DNA of 33,724 nucleotides from Acidimicrobiales bacterium. GTDB lineage: Bacteria; Actinomycetota; Acidimicrobiia; Acidimicrobiales; MedAcidi-G1. A program made the translations under genes and the position numbers. Positions 14,700-22,522 of the stretch are shown here, one piece after another. Each line of letters starts with the position of its first letter. The stretch's first letter is position 1. The notes beneath the pieces were generated by a model. It made no database searches. It was not told the DNA's origin and was given only the letters and a program-made list of their open reading frames with translations. The stretch is from contig JASLKK010000016.1 of the NCBI GenBank assembly GCA_030747595.1, forward strand, positions 1 to 33,724, in the 5' to 3' direction.

Positions 14700-15869
14700 G
14701 TGGGAACCCTCGGGGAACGCACCGCCGTGCTGGGAGTCGGCCAGACGAAGTACCAGTCAACCCGCGGTGATGTCTCCATTGCCGGTCTGGTTCGCGAAGC
14801 CGGCCTGCGGGCCCTAGAGGACGCCGCCTGCACATGGGCCGACATCGACGCCGTGGTCATCGGCAAGGCGCCCGACTTCTTCGAGGGCCTGATGATGCCT
14901 GAGTTGTTCCTGGCTGATGCCCTGGGTTGTGTGGGAAAGCCCATCCTGAGGGTCCACACCGCCGGGTCGGTAGGCGGTTCGACGGCGCTGGTGGCTGCCT
15001 CTCTGATCCAGGGCCGGATCCACCGTCGGGTGCTCACGATCGGCTTTGAGAAGCAGTCCGAGTCCAACGCGACGTGGGCCCTGTCGTTGCCCCAGCCGTT
15101 CTCGGTGTCCATCAACGCTGGGGCCGGGGGATACTTCTCTCCGATCATCCGCCGCTACATGGCTCGCTCGGGCGCCCCCGAGTTGATTGGCTGCATGGTG
15201 GCCTTCAAAGATCGCCAGCAGGCCCTTCGTAACCCCTACGCACACCTTCACCAAGCTGATCTGACCTTCGACCAGGTGGTTGAGGCCCCGATGCTCTGGG
15301 ATCCCATCCGGTTCTCTGAGACCTGTCCGTCCTCGGACGGGGCGTGCGCCATGGTGCTGGGTGACGAAGCGGCAGGCGACGCTGCCGAGGGCCCGGTGGC
15401 CTGGGTGCACGGCACAGCCATGCGTTCGGAGGCCAATAACTTTCCGGGTCGGGACGAGGTCAGCCCACAGGCCAGCCGGGACTGCGCCGCCGAAGTGTTT
15501 GACAAGGCGGGCATCACCGACCCTCGCTCGGAGATCGACGTGGTCGAGATGTACGTGCCCTTCTCGTGGTATGAGCCGATGTGGCTAGAGAGTCTCGGTT
15601 TCGCCGAGAGGGACCGAGGCTGGCGCATGGTGGAGGACGGTTCGACGAACCTCGACGGCGGTGATCTTCCGGTTAACTGCTCGGGAGGCGTCCTGTCGTC
15701 CAACCCCATAGGTGCGTCGGGAATGATCCGATTTGCTGAGGCGGCCCTCCAAGTCCGGGGGATGGCTGGCAACCACCAGGTCGAGGGCGCCCGTCGGGCC
15801 TTCGGGCATGCCTACGGCGGTGGGGCCCAGTACTTCGCCATGTGGGTGGTTGGAGCGGACAAGCCCTAA
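14700..15869 (+). CDS. Thiolase-fold protein, Ltp2-like aldolase candidate
   Basis: A 389-residue SCP-x-type thiolase homologue. The nucleophile position has Ser90 (TAGSVGGSTAL), the usual ELHDAF histidine is Tyr285 (EMYVPFSWYE), and the GHP histidine is Asn335 (SSNPIGASG). A further tyrosine, Tyr372, lies in GHAYGGGAQYF. In Ltp2, which splits the last carbons off steroid side chains together with the DUF35 part of ChsH2, two tyrosines replace the thiolase catalytic residues, so retro-aldol cleavage is a sound guess. GTG 14700 follows the previous gene by 2 bases. It is probably the catalytic partner of the tandem DUF35 protein and of the other thiolase-like subunit. Confidence 0.85.
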   Translation: MGTLGERTAVLGVGQTKYQSTRGDVSIAGLVREAGLRALEDAACTWADIDAVVIGKAPDFFEGLMMPELFLADALGCVGKPILRVHTAGSVGGSTALVAASLIQGRIHRRVLTIGFEKQSESNATWALSLPQPFSVSINAGAGGYFSPIIRRYMARSGAPELIGCMVAFKDRQQALRNPYAHLHQADLTFDQVVEAPMLWDPIRFSETCPSSDGACAMVLGDEAAGDAAEGPVAWVHGTAMRSEANNFPGRDEVSPQASRDCAAEVFDKAGITDPRSEIDVVEMYVPFSWYEPMWLESLGFAERDRGWRMVEDGSTNLDGGDLPVNCSGGVLSSNPIGASGMIRFAEAALQVRGMAGNHQVEGARRAFGHAYGGGAQYFAMWVVGADKP

Positions 15870-15884
15870 CGGGCCCGCGGCGCC

Positions 15885-15890
15885 TATGTT
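15885..15890 (+). promoter_or_regulatory. Possible -10 hexamer TATGTT before the ferredoxin gene
   Basis: TATGTT lies about 60 bases before ATG 15953 and would give a leader carrying the strong AGGAGAG ribosome site (15941-15947). It may let ferredoxin and its reductase be made apart from the thiolases. Confidence 0.25.
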
Positions 15891-15952
15891 CTGGTCCCGG
15901 CCGACTTCCGGTCCGGACACCGATTTGGATAACCGAGACCAGGAGAGCCGCC

Positions 15953-16144
15953 ATGCGAGTAGTTGTCGACTACGACCTGTGCGAGAGCAACGCGATCTGC
16001 ATGCAGATCGCCCCCGATGTGTTCGAGGTACGCGACGACGACTTCCTGTACGTCCTCGACGAGAACCCGGGTGACGATCGGCGGGCTGCTCTCGAAGAGT
16101 CCGTCCAACGCTGCCCCAAGCAGGCCATTTCGTTGGAGGACTGA
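15953..16144 (+). CDS. Ferredoxin, [3Fe-4S], cytochrome P450 type
   Basis: A 63-residue single-cluster ferredoxin that carries electrons to a monooxygenase. Cluster ligands are Cys10, Cys16 and the cysteine of RCPKQAI; the spacing Cys-x5-Cys without a cysteine between points to a 3Fe-4S cluster, as in actinobacterial P450 ferredoxins. The acidic middle (PDVFEVRDDDFLYVLDE) is typical. ATG 15953 has AGGAGAG 5 bases upstream. The reductase gene follows after 3 bases. No P450 or Rieske oxygenase gene is in this window, so the electron acceptor is encoded elsewhere or belongs to the same pathway outside the region. Confidence 0.92.
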   Translation: MRVVVDYDLCESNAICMQIAPDVFEVRDDDFLYVLDENPGDDRRAALEESVQRCPKQAISLED

Positions 16145-16147
16145 CTG

Positions 16148-17386
16148 GTGCCTGTCGGGCGGGACAGGGTAACCATCGTCGGGGCGTCCCTGGCCGGCTA
16201 CTGGGCCGCCGAAACCCTGCGGCGTGACGGGTTCGAGGGGGCCATCAGCCTGATCGGCGACGAGGGGCATGAGCCCTACGACCGACCACCCCTTTCCAAG
16301 AAGTACCTGGCCGGCGAGGTCGGGCGCGACCGGGTCGATCTCGGCAACGCTGAGAAGTTGGCCGCCCTAGACCTTGACCTGCGACTGGGTCGCCGGGCCA
16401 CCGGTCTGGACGTGGCCGCACGCACCCTCGAGGTCGAAGGTGTGTCAGAACCGTTCGACGGTCTGGTCATCGCCACCGGGGCCCGATGCCGGACCCTCCC
16501 GGGAACCGACGGTGTGGCCGGGGCGCACACCCTTCGCACCATCGATGACGCCGATGCGGTGCGAGCCGCCATGGACGGCGGAGCCGAACGGATGGTCGTG
16601 GTGGGAGCCGGTTTCATCGGTGCCGAGGTGGCGTCGACCGCCGTGGCTCGCGGCTTGGCTGTGACCATGGTGGAGGCGCTTGAAGCCCCGTTCGGACGGG
16701 TTCTCGGCCTAGAGATGGGTGCCGTGCTGGCCGACGTGCACCGCGGTCATGGCGTGGACCTGCGTGCCGGTGTCGGTGTGGACGAGGTGTTGACCGAGCC
16801 CGATAGGGGCACAGGAGCAGGCCTCCGGGTGGTCGGCATCCGTCTGGTGGACGGCTCCGAGGTGGCATGTGATCTTCTGGTGGTCGGTATTGGGGTCATC
16901 CCCAATGTGGACTGGCTGGAGGGTTCGGGCTTGGAGGTGGCCGACGGGGTGGTGTGCGATGAGACCTGTCTGGCAGCGCCGGACGTGGTGGCGGCCGGCG
17001 ACGTGGCCCGATGGACCAACGCGCGCTACGGCGAGTCGATGCGGGTGGAACACTGGGACAACGCCGTTCAGCAGGGGGTCCACGCGGCCCGCAGGCTGTT
17101 GCAGTCCGACGAGGAGGCCGAGCCGTTCACCCCCGTGCCGTGGTTTTGGAGCGACCAGTACGACCGCAAGGTGCAGTTGGCCGGCCGCACCCACCCCGAC
17201 GCCGAGGTCCGGGTGGTGGCCGGATCGCTCGCCGAACATCGCTTCGTGGCGTACTACCGACTCGGCGAGCGATTCCTGGGCGTGCTTGGCGTGAACCGGC
17301 CCCGGCAAGTGATGCAGTCCAAGGGGTTACTCGAGCAGGACGCCTCGTGGGACGAGGCCCTGGCATTCGCCGCCGACTGGGACTGA
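16148..17386 (+). CDS. Ferredoxin reductase, FAD/NAD(P)H-dependent (CamA/rhodocoxin reductase type)
   Basis: Flavoprotein of 412 residues passing electrons from NAD(P)H to the ferredoxin encoded just upstream. It has the FAD-binding motif IVGASLAGYWAAETLRR (10-26), DRPPLSKKYL, the ATGARCRTLPG strand, a second Rossmann motif VVGAGFIGAEVAS near 151 for NAD(P)H, and the FAD-closing AAGDVARW near 284. This order is that of putidaredoxin reductase homologues. GTG 16148 starts 3 bases after the ferredoxin stop. Its last 40 bases overlap the start of the following lipoprotein gene. Coenzyme preference is not fixed by what I can see. Confidence 0.92.
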   Translation: MPVGRDRVTIVGASLAGYWAAETLRRDGFEGAISLIGDEGHEPYDRPPLSKKYLAGEVGRDRVDLGNAEKLAALDLDLRLGRRATGLDVAARTLEVEGVSEPFDGLVIATGARCRTLPGTDGVAGAHTLRTIDDADAVRAAMDGGAERMVVVGAGFIGAEVASTAVARGLAVTMVEALEAPFGRVLGLEMGAVLADVHRGHGVDLRAGVGVDEVLTEPDRGTGAGLRVVGIRLVDGSEVACDLLVVGIGVIPNVDWLEGSGLEVADGVVCDETCLAAPDVVAAGDVARWTNARYGESMRVEHWDNAVQQGVHAARRLLQSDEEAEPFTPVPWFWSDQYDRKVQLAGRTHPDAEVRVVAGSLAEHRFVAYYRLGERFLGVLGVNRPRQVMQSKGLLEQDASWDEALAFAADWD

Positions 17387-17880
17387 CCGCGCTCCTGAGC
17401 CTGCTGGGCATCGTGGCATCGGCCTGTGGCGCCGACGGATCGACGCCCCTCGACCTCGAAGCTGTCGAGCGTCAGGTCCCGGAGGTGTTGCTCCCCGCTC
17501 ATCCCGACTTGATCACCGACGTGGACTGCGGCGAACCTGCGTCGACCGGGTTAGGTCCGATGTCGTGCACCGCATTGGTGGCCGGCGTGGAGATCCCGGT
17601 CATCGTCCACCGGCCGGCGGTCGACGGCCGGATCCGTGTCGAGTCCCCGGCCGACCTGGTAGCCGCCGTGGACCTGGCTGGACTGGCCGCTGAGCGTCTG
17701 ACCATCGACACCGGAGTGACGGCACAAGTGTCGTGTGCCCCGGCCGTGCGGGTGGCCTTCGCCGGCCAGACTTTCGACTGTGTGGCCACCGATCCCGACG
17801 GTCGCACCCTTGACCTGGTGATCACACTGGTCGATGCCGGCGGCGGCTTTCGACTCGACGCTGCTCCCGCCTCCGACTGA
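17347..17880 (+). CDS. Lipoprotein with DUF4333-like repeats
   Basis: A 177-residue exported lipoprotein. GTG 17347 gives a classical signal: Arg-rich start (GRGPGIRRR), hydrophobic core LGLTALLSLLGIVA and lipobox ASAC with the lipidated cysteine near 26. The rest contains two similar cysteine-pair units (DVDCGEPASTGLGPMSCTALVAG and VSCAPAVRVAFAGQTFDCVAT), resembling tandem DUF4333 domains, small extracytoplasmic domains common in actinobacteria. Function unknown. The start overlaps the reductase gene by 40 bases; later starts would delete the signal, while earlier ones only translate the reductase in the wrong frame. It converges on the aminopeptidase gene with 17 bases between stops. Confidence 0.75.
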   Translation: MGRGPGIRRRLGLTALLSLLGIVASACGADGSTPLDLEAVERQVPEVLLPAHPDLITDVDCGEPASTGLGPMSCTALVAGVEIPVIVHRPAVDGRIRVESPADLVAAVDLAGLAAERLTIDTGVTAQVSCAPAVRVAFAGQTFDCVATDPDGRTLDLVITLVDAGGGFRLDAAPASD

Positions 17881-17897
17881 TGGACGGACACCGCCGT

Positions 17898-20462
17898 TCA
17901 GGTGTCGAGCAGACGGTTCCGTAGCCGTTGGTTGACTAGACGTCGCTCCCGATGCTGAGCCACCACGAGGGCTCCCTGAGGCACCGGGTGGGCATCCAGG
18001 AACGCATCCACCTCTGGGTCTACGTCACCGACGAGGGCCCGGACGCCCTCGAGCATCCGGGAGATGCTGTTGGAAGGAAGGCGTTCGGACAGGTCGGTCC
18101 ACCGGTCAGTGATCGACTGCCAGACGGCGACCCGCTCCGTCGGGTGGGTCAACGCTGACCGCAACAGGAAGGGCGCGTCCTGGGTTCGGATCATGCCGCC
18201 GTGGACCTCCTCCAACAGGAGCCCGACCTCGGTGGAGGCCGGGAAGAGGGCCAACGCCCGCAGGTGCCGCTGTTCGTCCTGGGCCGTGGCGGCGGTCTTG
18301 GATCGGTGGCGACACTCGGACCGGTCGACAGCGTCGCCGTTGGAGGCCACGATCGACACCACGGCGGCGGCCACCGCCGGATCACTGTCGATGGTGGGAT
18401 CAGCCCAACGGCGGCGGGCCTCAGCCAGCACCGCACCATCGTCGGCCAAGGTTCCCGCGGCGGCTAGTACCGAACCCCGCAGCTGACGGGTCCGGTCGTC
18501 CTCGTCGAGTCGGGGTATCCAGCCGAGGTGATCGACGATGCCGGCCAGGAGGTCACCAGCCTGGCCAGCCCACCGGGCGTGCCGTTCGGGTGCCACGAGG
18601 TCGATGGTTCCCAGTCCCCGCAGTACGGCCTGCCAGACGGCCAGGTCAACCTCGCCTCCGGGTCGTCCCGTCACCGAGGCGACCAGGTCCAGAAAGCCAG
18701 TGGGGTGGCTCAGGTCGGCCAGGATGGCCGCCCAGCAGTCGTCGACTACCGCGGCCCGTTCGGTGGCCGTCAGCGCCGACGAGTCCACCCCTGTGAGGCC
18801 CATGCTCCGGTGGAAGCCGGTGGCGCCCGCGTTCAGGGTGAGGAGCGGGCCATCCAACGTGACCTCCGCTGGTTCGGCGCCCAACAGGGCCCGGTGTTCG
18901 CCTCCCGTGGTGCGAAGTCGAATCGGGACCTGCCACGTGGGGAAGGTCTGGGTCTGTGCCGGATCTTCTTCGGGTAGCAGATACTGGAATGGCCGCTGGA
19001 AGAGGGTGCAGGTCGAGCCATCCACCGCTACGACGGCCTCGACGACGGGATGCCCACCCTGAAAGATCCAACTATCCATTAGGTCGCCCACCGGTTCGCC
19101 CGAGGCCTCCGCGAGGGCTGCCCACAGATCGCCGTTGTCGGTGTTCTGGTACAGGTGGGCGGCCAGGTATCGGCGCACCCCGTCACGGAACACGTCCTCG
19201 CCGAGGAACTGCTCGAGCATGCGGACGACCGCCGCGCCCTTCTCGTAGGTGAGGAGATCGAACATCGATTCGGCGTCGGCCGGGGTGACCACCGGGTACT
19301 CGATGGGTCGGGTGGCGGCCAGGGCATCGACGTCCATGGCTGCCGAGCGGGCGGCCGTGAATCCGGCCCATACCTGCCAGTCGGGTCGGAACGTCTCGAC
19401 AGCCTTCATTTCCATGAAGGTGGCGAAGGCCTCGTTAAGCCAGATGCCGTTCCACCAGCGCATGGTCACCAGATCACCGAACCACAGATGGGCCAATTCG
19501 TGGCTGAGCACGGCGGCCACGCTCTCCAGTTCACGCTGATCGGCAGTGGACGGATCGACGAGCAGGAGGACCTCCCGAAAGGTGATGCAGCCCAGGTTTT
19601 CCATGGCCCCGAAGGCGAAGTCGGGCAGCGCCACCAGGTCGACCTTGCCGCCCGGGACGGCAATGTCGTACCAGTCAGCCAGCCAACGCAGTGAGTGGGC
19701 GGCCACTTCAAGGGCGAACGCCGTCTGATCGCCCTTTCCCGGTGGGTGGATGACCCTTACCGGCACGCCGTCCACGTCGACCGGTTGAGTCGCCTCCAGA
19801 GGCCCGACTACGAACGCCACCAGGTAGGTGGACAGCGGGATGGTGTCGATGAACACCACCCGGTCGGTGCCGTTACCCAGCGGTGTACGGGACTCCTCGG
19901 CGCCGTTGGACACGGCCAACAGGTCCGAGGCCACCACCAGTGTGACGGCGAACGTGGCCTTGAGGTCCGGCTCGTCAAAGCAGGGGAAGGCCCGGCGAGC
20001 GTCGGTGGACTGGAACTGGGTGGTGGCAATGGTCCGCTCCTCCCCGTCTAGTACCAGCGTGCTGCGGTAGAAGCCCCGCAGGCGGTCGTTCAGTACCCCG
20101 GTGAAGGCCAGTTCGAGGCGGGCCGGACCGGCACCAAGGTTGGGCCCATGCAACGACAGCTGTTCGGTCGCCTCGTCGAGCGTGACCGTCAGGTCGTGGC
20201 GAACGCCGTCGATGACGGCCACGGCTGAGGCCACCTCCAGGTCGGCAGCGTGCAGGACCACCTCGTTGCAGGCTGCCATCACGTCCACGTCGATGGCCAC
20301 GGTGCCGCTGAACGTCCCTGTATCCAGGTTGGGGAACAGTTCCAAGGCGTAGTGACGGGGGAGGACGTGGCGGGGGAGTCGTCCGGGGCCGGGTGCATCA
20401 TGGGAGGCGACGCCGTCCGGGGGGCCGGTGGTCTGGGGGCTGTTGTTCTGAGAACTCGTCAC
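17898..20462 (-). CDS. pepN: Aminopeptidase N, M1 family zinc metallopeptidase
   Basis: Cytoplasmic enzyme removing N-terminal residues from peptides. With the start used here it has 854 residues, in the actinobacterial PepN range. It contains GAMENLG (from 285), the zinc motif HELAH (321-325) and the third ligand Glu344 in WLNEAFA, 18 residues beyond the second histidine. A beta domain and a long helical C-terminal domain of the ERAP1 type (DEDDRTRQLRGSVLAAAG and on) follow. The chosen GTG at 20462 has TACCGT 7 bases upstream, the arrangement seen at other genes in this window. An earlier GTG at 20483 would add seven residues and overlap that promoter. Confidence 0.94.
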   Translation of the reverse strand: MTSSQNNSPQTTGPPDGVASHDAPGPGRLPRHVLPRHYALELFPNLDTGTFSGTVAIDVDVMAACNEVVLHAADLEVASAVAVIDGVRHDLTVTLDEATEQLSLHGPNLGAGPARLELAFTGVLNDRLRGFYRSTLVLDGEERTIATTQFQSTDARRAFPCFDEPDLKATFAVTLVVASDLLAVSNGAEESRTPLGNGTDRVVFIDTIPLSTYLVAFVVGPLEATQPVDVDGVPVRVIHPPGKGDQTAFALEVAAHSLRWLADWYDIAVPGGKVDLVALPDFAFGAMENLGCITFREVLLLVDPSTADQRELESVAAVLSHELAHLWFGDLVTMRWWNGIWLNEAFATFMEMKAVETFRPDWQVWAGFTAARSAAMDVDALAATRPIEYPVVTPADAESMFDLLTYEKGAAVVRMLEQFLGEDVFRDGVRRYLAAHLYQNTDNGDLWAALAEASGEPVGDLMDSWIFQGGHPVVEAVVAVDGSTCTLFQRPFQYLLPEEDPAQTQTFPTWQVPIRLRTTGGEHRALLGAEPAEVTLDGPLLTLNAGATGFHRSMGLTGVDSSALTATERAAVVDDCWAAILADLSHPTGFLDLVASVTGRPGGEVDLAVWQAVLRGLGTIDLVAPERHARWAGQAGDLLAGIVDHLGWIPRLDEDDRTRQLRGSVLAAAGTLADDGAVLAEARRRWADPTIDSDPAVAAAVVSIVASNGDAVDRSECRHRSKTAATAQDEQRHLRALALFPASTEVGLLLEEVHGGMIRTQDAPFLLRSALTHPTERVAVWQSITDRWTDLSERLPSNSISRMLEGVRALVGDVDPEVDAFLDAHPVPQGALVVAQHRERRLVNQRLRNRLLDT

Positions 20463-20469
20463 CGGCGGA

Positions 20470-20475
20470 ACGGTA
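20470..20475 (-). promoter_or_regulatory. -10 hexamer TACCGT for pepN
   Basis: On the minus strand TACCGT is 7 bases before GTG 20462, implying a leaderless message and moving the start seven codons inward from the longest frame. Confidence 0.45.
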
Positions 20476-20578
20476 CCGGTCACGGGGAGACTGGGATCCA
20501 GCGGGCATGATGTCGCCCGGACGCTCGTCGAGCCTGCCGAGACCCCCCCCGAGACCGCATCCGAAAAGGAATCTGCCC

Positions 20579-21598
20579 GTGGCCACCAACGAGATACCCC
20601 CCAAGCAGGATCTCGCCGCGTTGGATGTCGTCGGCATCGGCAATGCCATAGTGGACGTTCTGGCCGAGGTGGACGACGACTTCATCGACGAGCACGCCCT
20701 GGCCAAGGGCGCCATGACGCTCATCGATGCCGACCGGGCAGTGCAGCTCTACGCGGCCATGCCGCCGGGGCTCGAGGAGTCCGGGGGATCGGCGGCCAAC
20801 ACCATGGTGGGCGTAGCGTCCTTCGGGGGCCGGGCTGCCTACATCGGCCTGGTGGCCGACGACTTCCTGGGTGAGGTGTTCCGACGCGATATGCGCCACG
20901 TAGGTGTCGACTTCGACGTGCCCGGGGTGGCCGGCAACGAACCAACCGCTCGCTGCCTCATTCAGGTCACCCCCGACGCGCAACGCACCTTGAACACCCA
21001 CCTCGGCATTTCGTCACACCTTTCGACCGCCGAGATCGACGGCGACCTGGTGGCCTCCGCGTCGCACCTGTACTGCGAGGGCTACCTGTGGGACACCGAG
21101 GAGGCCAAGGGGGCCATCCGCTACGCCATGGATCTGGCCCATGACGCAGGACGGACGGTCTCGCTCACCCTGTCCGACGGGTTCTGCGTGGATCGCCATC
21201 GTGAAGAGTGGCTTGAGCTGCTCACCGACCGGGTCGACGTGGTCTTCGGCAACGCGTCGGAGCTTTGTTCGCTATTCGAGGTCGATGATGTGGAACAGGC
21301 CACCGATGCGGTGGCCGCCGAGGTGGATCTCGCATTCGTGACGCTCGGCAAGCAGGGGTCGATGGTGGTGGCCGGGTCAGATCGGATCCGGATCGAGGCC
21401 GACGAACTCGAGGCTGTGGTCGACACCACAGGCGCCGGCGACCTCTACGCGGCGGGGGTCCTGTTCGGCCTCAGCAGGGGCGCCGACCTGCCCGACGCCG
21501 CCCGTCTGGGAAGTATCGCGGCGGCTGAGGTGATCAGCCACTTGGGGGCCCGCCCGGGCAGGGCGTTGTCGGCCGTGGCAAGGTCGATCCTGGGCTGA
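20579..21598 (+). CDS. PfkB-family kinase, probable adenosine kinase
   Basis: Ribokinase-fold enzyme of 339 residues that phosphorylates a sugar hydroxyl with ATP. It shows GIGNAIVDVLAEVDDDF near the N-terminus, the first PfkB signature region GGSAANTMVGVASFGGRAAYIG, and the second signature DTTGAGDLYAAG holding the catalytic aspartate and anion hole. The wording GNAIVDVLA, LAKGAMTLIDADRA and LSDGFCVDRHR is that of the alphaproteobacterial-type adenosine kinase group, so AMP formation from adenosine is the best guess. GTG 20579 has AAGGA about 9 bases upstream; longer frames overlap the divergent pepN gene. Together with adenosine deaminase and a nucleoside importer downstream it suggests purine nucleoside salvage. 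Confidence 0.82.
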   Translation: MATNEIPPKQDLAALDVVGIGNAIVDVLAEVDDDFIDEHALAKGAMTLIDADRAVQLYAAMPPGLEESGGSAANTMVGVASFGGRAAYIGLVADDFLGEVFRRDMRHVGVDFDVPGVAGNEPTARCLIQVTPDAQRTLNTHLGISSHLSTAEIDGDLVASASHLYCEGYLWDTEEAKGAIRYAMDLAHDAGRTVSLTLSDGFCVDRHREEWLELLTDRVDVVFGNASELCSLFEVDDVEQATDAVAAEVDLAFVTLGKQGSMVVAGSDRIRIEADELEAVVDTTGAGDLYAAGVLFGLSRGADLPDAARLGSIAAAEVISHLGARPGRALSAVARSILG

Positions 21599-21654
21599 GC
21601 TGCTGACCATGCTCATGAAGCGTGCCGGATGGCCGGGGGATCGGAACCGGGGTC

Positions 21655-21660
21655 TACCGT
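21655..21660 (+). promoter_or_regulatory. -10 hexamer TACCGT for the dienoyl-CoA isomerase gene
   Basis: TACCGT is 7 bases before ATG 21668 with no ribosome site between them, matching the arrangement at 9069 and on the minus strand at 4547. Confidence 0.45.
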
Positions 21661-21667
21661 CGGGACC

Positions 21668-22522
21668 ATGAGCGACGGATACACGTGTTTCGAGACAACG
21701 TTGGATGGTGGCGTGGCCACCGTGACCCTCAGCCGGGGTGATCAGCTGAACACCATGGTCCCGGCCTTCTGGGATGAGCTCCCGGCGCTGGTCCGGGAGT
21801 TGGACGCCACCGGTGAGGCCCGGGTGGTGGTGCTGGCCTCCACCGGCCGTCACTTCTGTGCCGGAATGGACCTAGCGGTGTTCGGCGACGGAGACCGGCC
21901 GAACCCGGGAGCCCCCCAGGGCCAGGTTCGGGCCAACATGCGAGCCAACGTGCTGCACCTCCAGGAGTCCTTTTCGGCTCTCGAGACGGCCCGGATGCCT
22001 GTGCTGGCCGCCATCCAGGGTGGGTGCATCGGCGGCGCGGTGGACATGGTCACGGCGTGCGACATGCGCTACGCGTCGGAGGACGCTTTCTTCTGTATCC
22101 AGGAGATCAACATCGGGATGACGGCCGACGTGGGCACCCTGCAACGCCTCCCCAAGCTCATCCCCGAAGGTGTCTGTCGTGAGTTGGCCTACACGGGGCG
22201 CCGCATGTCGGCCACCGAGGCCAGGTCGGTGGGGCTGGTCAACGAGGTGTTTGCCGACCACGAGGCGCTGCTGGAGGGGGTCCAGGAGGTGGCCCGGATG
22301 ATCGCCTCGAAGCCGCCGCTGGCCATCTACGGCTCCAAGGAGATGATCACCTACAGCCGTGACCACTCGACGGCTGATTCGCTGGACTACATCGCCACCT
22401 GGCAGGCCGGGATGTTCCAGCCCTCGGATATGGGTGAGGCGTTCGCCGCCAAGTCCGAGGGCCGTGACGGCGACTTCGCTGACCTGCTTCCCTTCCGGGG
22501 CGGGGTCGGACAGGGCGTCTGA
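21668..22522 (+). CDS. Crotonase-family delta(3,5)-delta(2,4)-dienoyl-CoA isomerase
   Basis: A 284-residue crotonase that fits ECH1, the enzyme shifting paired double bonds during beta-oxidation of odd-position unsaturated fatty acids. The segment CIGGAVDMVTACDMRYASEDAFF followed by EINIGMTADVGTLQRLPK keeps all three acidic residues of ECH1 (Asp in GGAVD, Glu in QEIN, Asp in TADVG), and the surrounding wording is almost that of the eukaryotic enzyme. Oxyanion motif HFCAGMDL is near 62. ATG 21668 is chosen for its TACCGT 7 bases upstream. The final TGA overlaps a possible ATT start of the next gene. Enoyl-CoA hydratase activity is the less likely alternative. Confidence 0.88.
   Translation: MSDGYTCFETTLDGGVATVTLSRGDQLNTMVPAFWDELPALVRELDATGEARVVVLASTGRHFCAGMDLAVFGDGDRPNPGAPQGQVRANMRANVLHLQESFSALETARMPVLAAIQGGCIGGAVDMVTACDMRYASEDAFFCIQEINIGMTADVGTLQRLPKLIPEGVCRELAYTGRRMSATEARSVGLVNEVFADHEALLEGVQEVARMIASKPPLAIYGSKEMITYSRDHSTADSLDYIATWQAGMFQPSDMGEAFAAKSEGRDGDFADLLPFRGGVGQGV

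Noticed and set aside
14159-15148. 329-aa minus-strand frame opposite the two thiolase-like genes
   Set aside because: Arg/Pro/Ser-rich low-information sequence antisense to well-supported genes.
20484-20578. A gene in the short gap between pepN and the kinase
   Set aside because: Only divergent promoter sequence and a C-run are seen; longer frames reading through it are arginine- and proline-rich extensions of the kinase frame.
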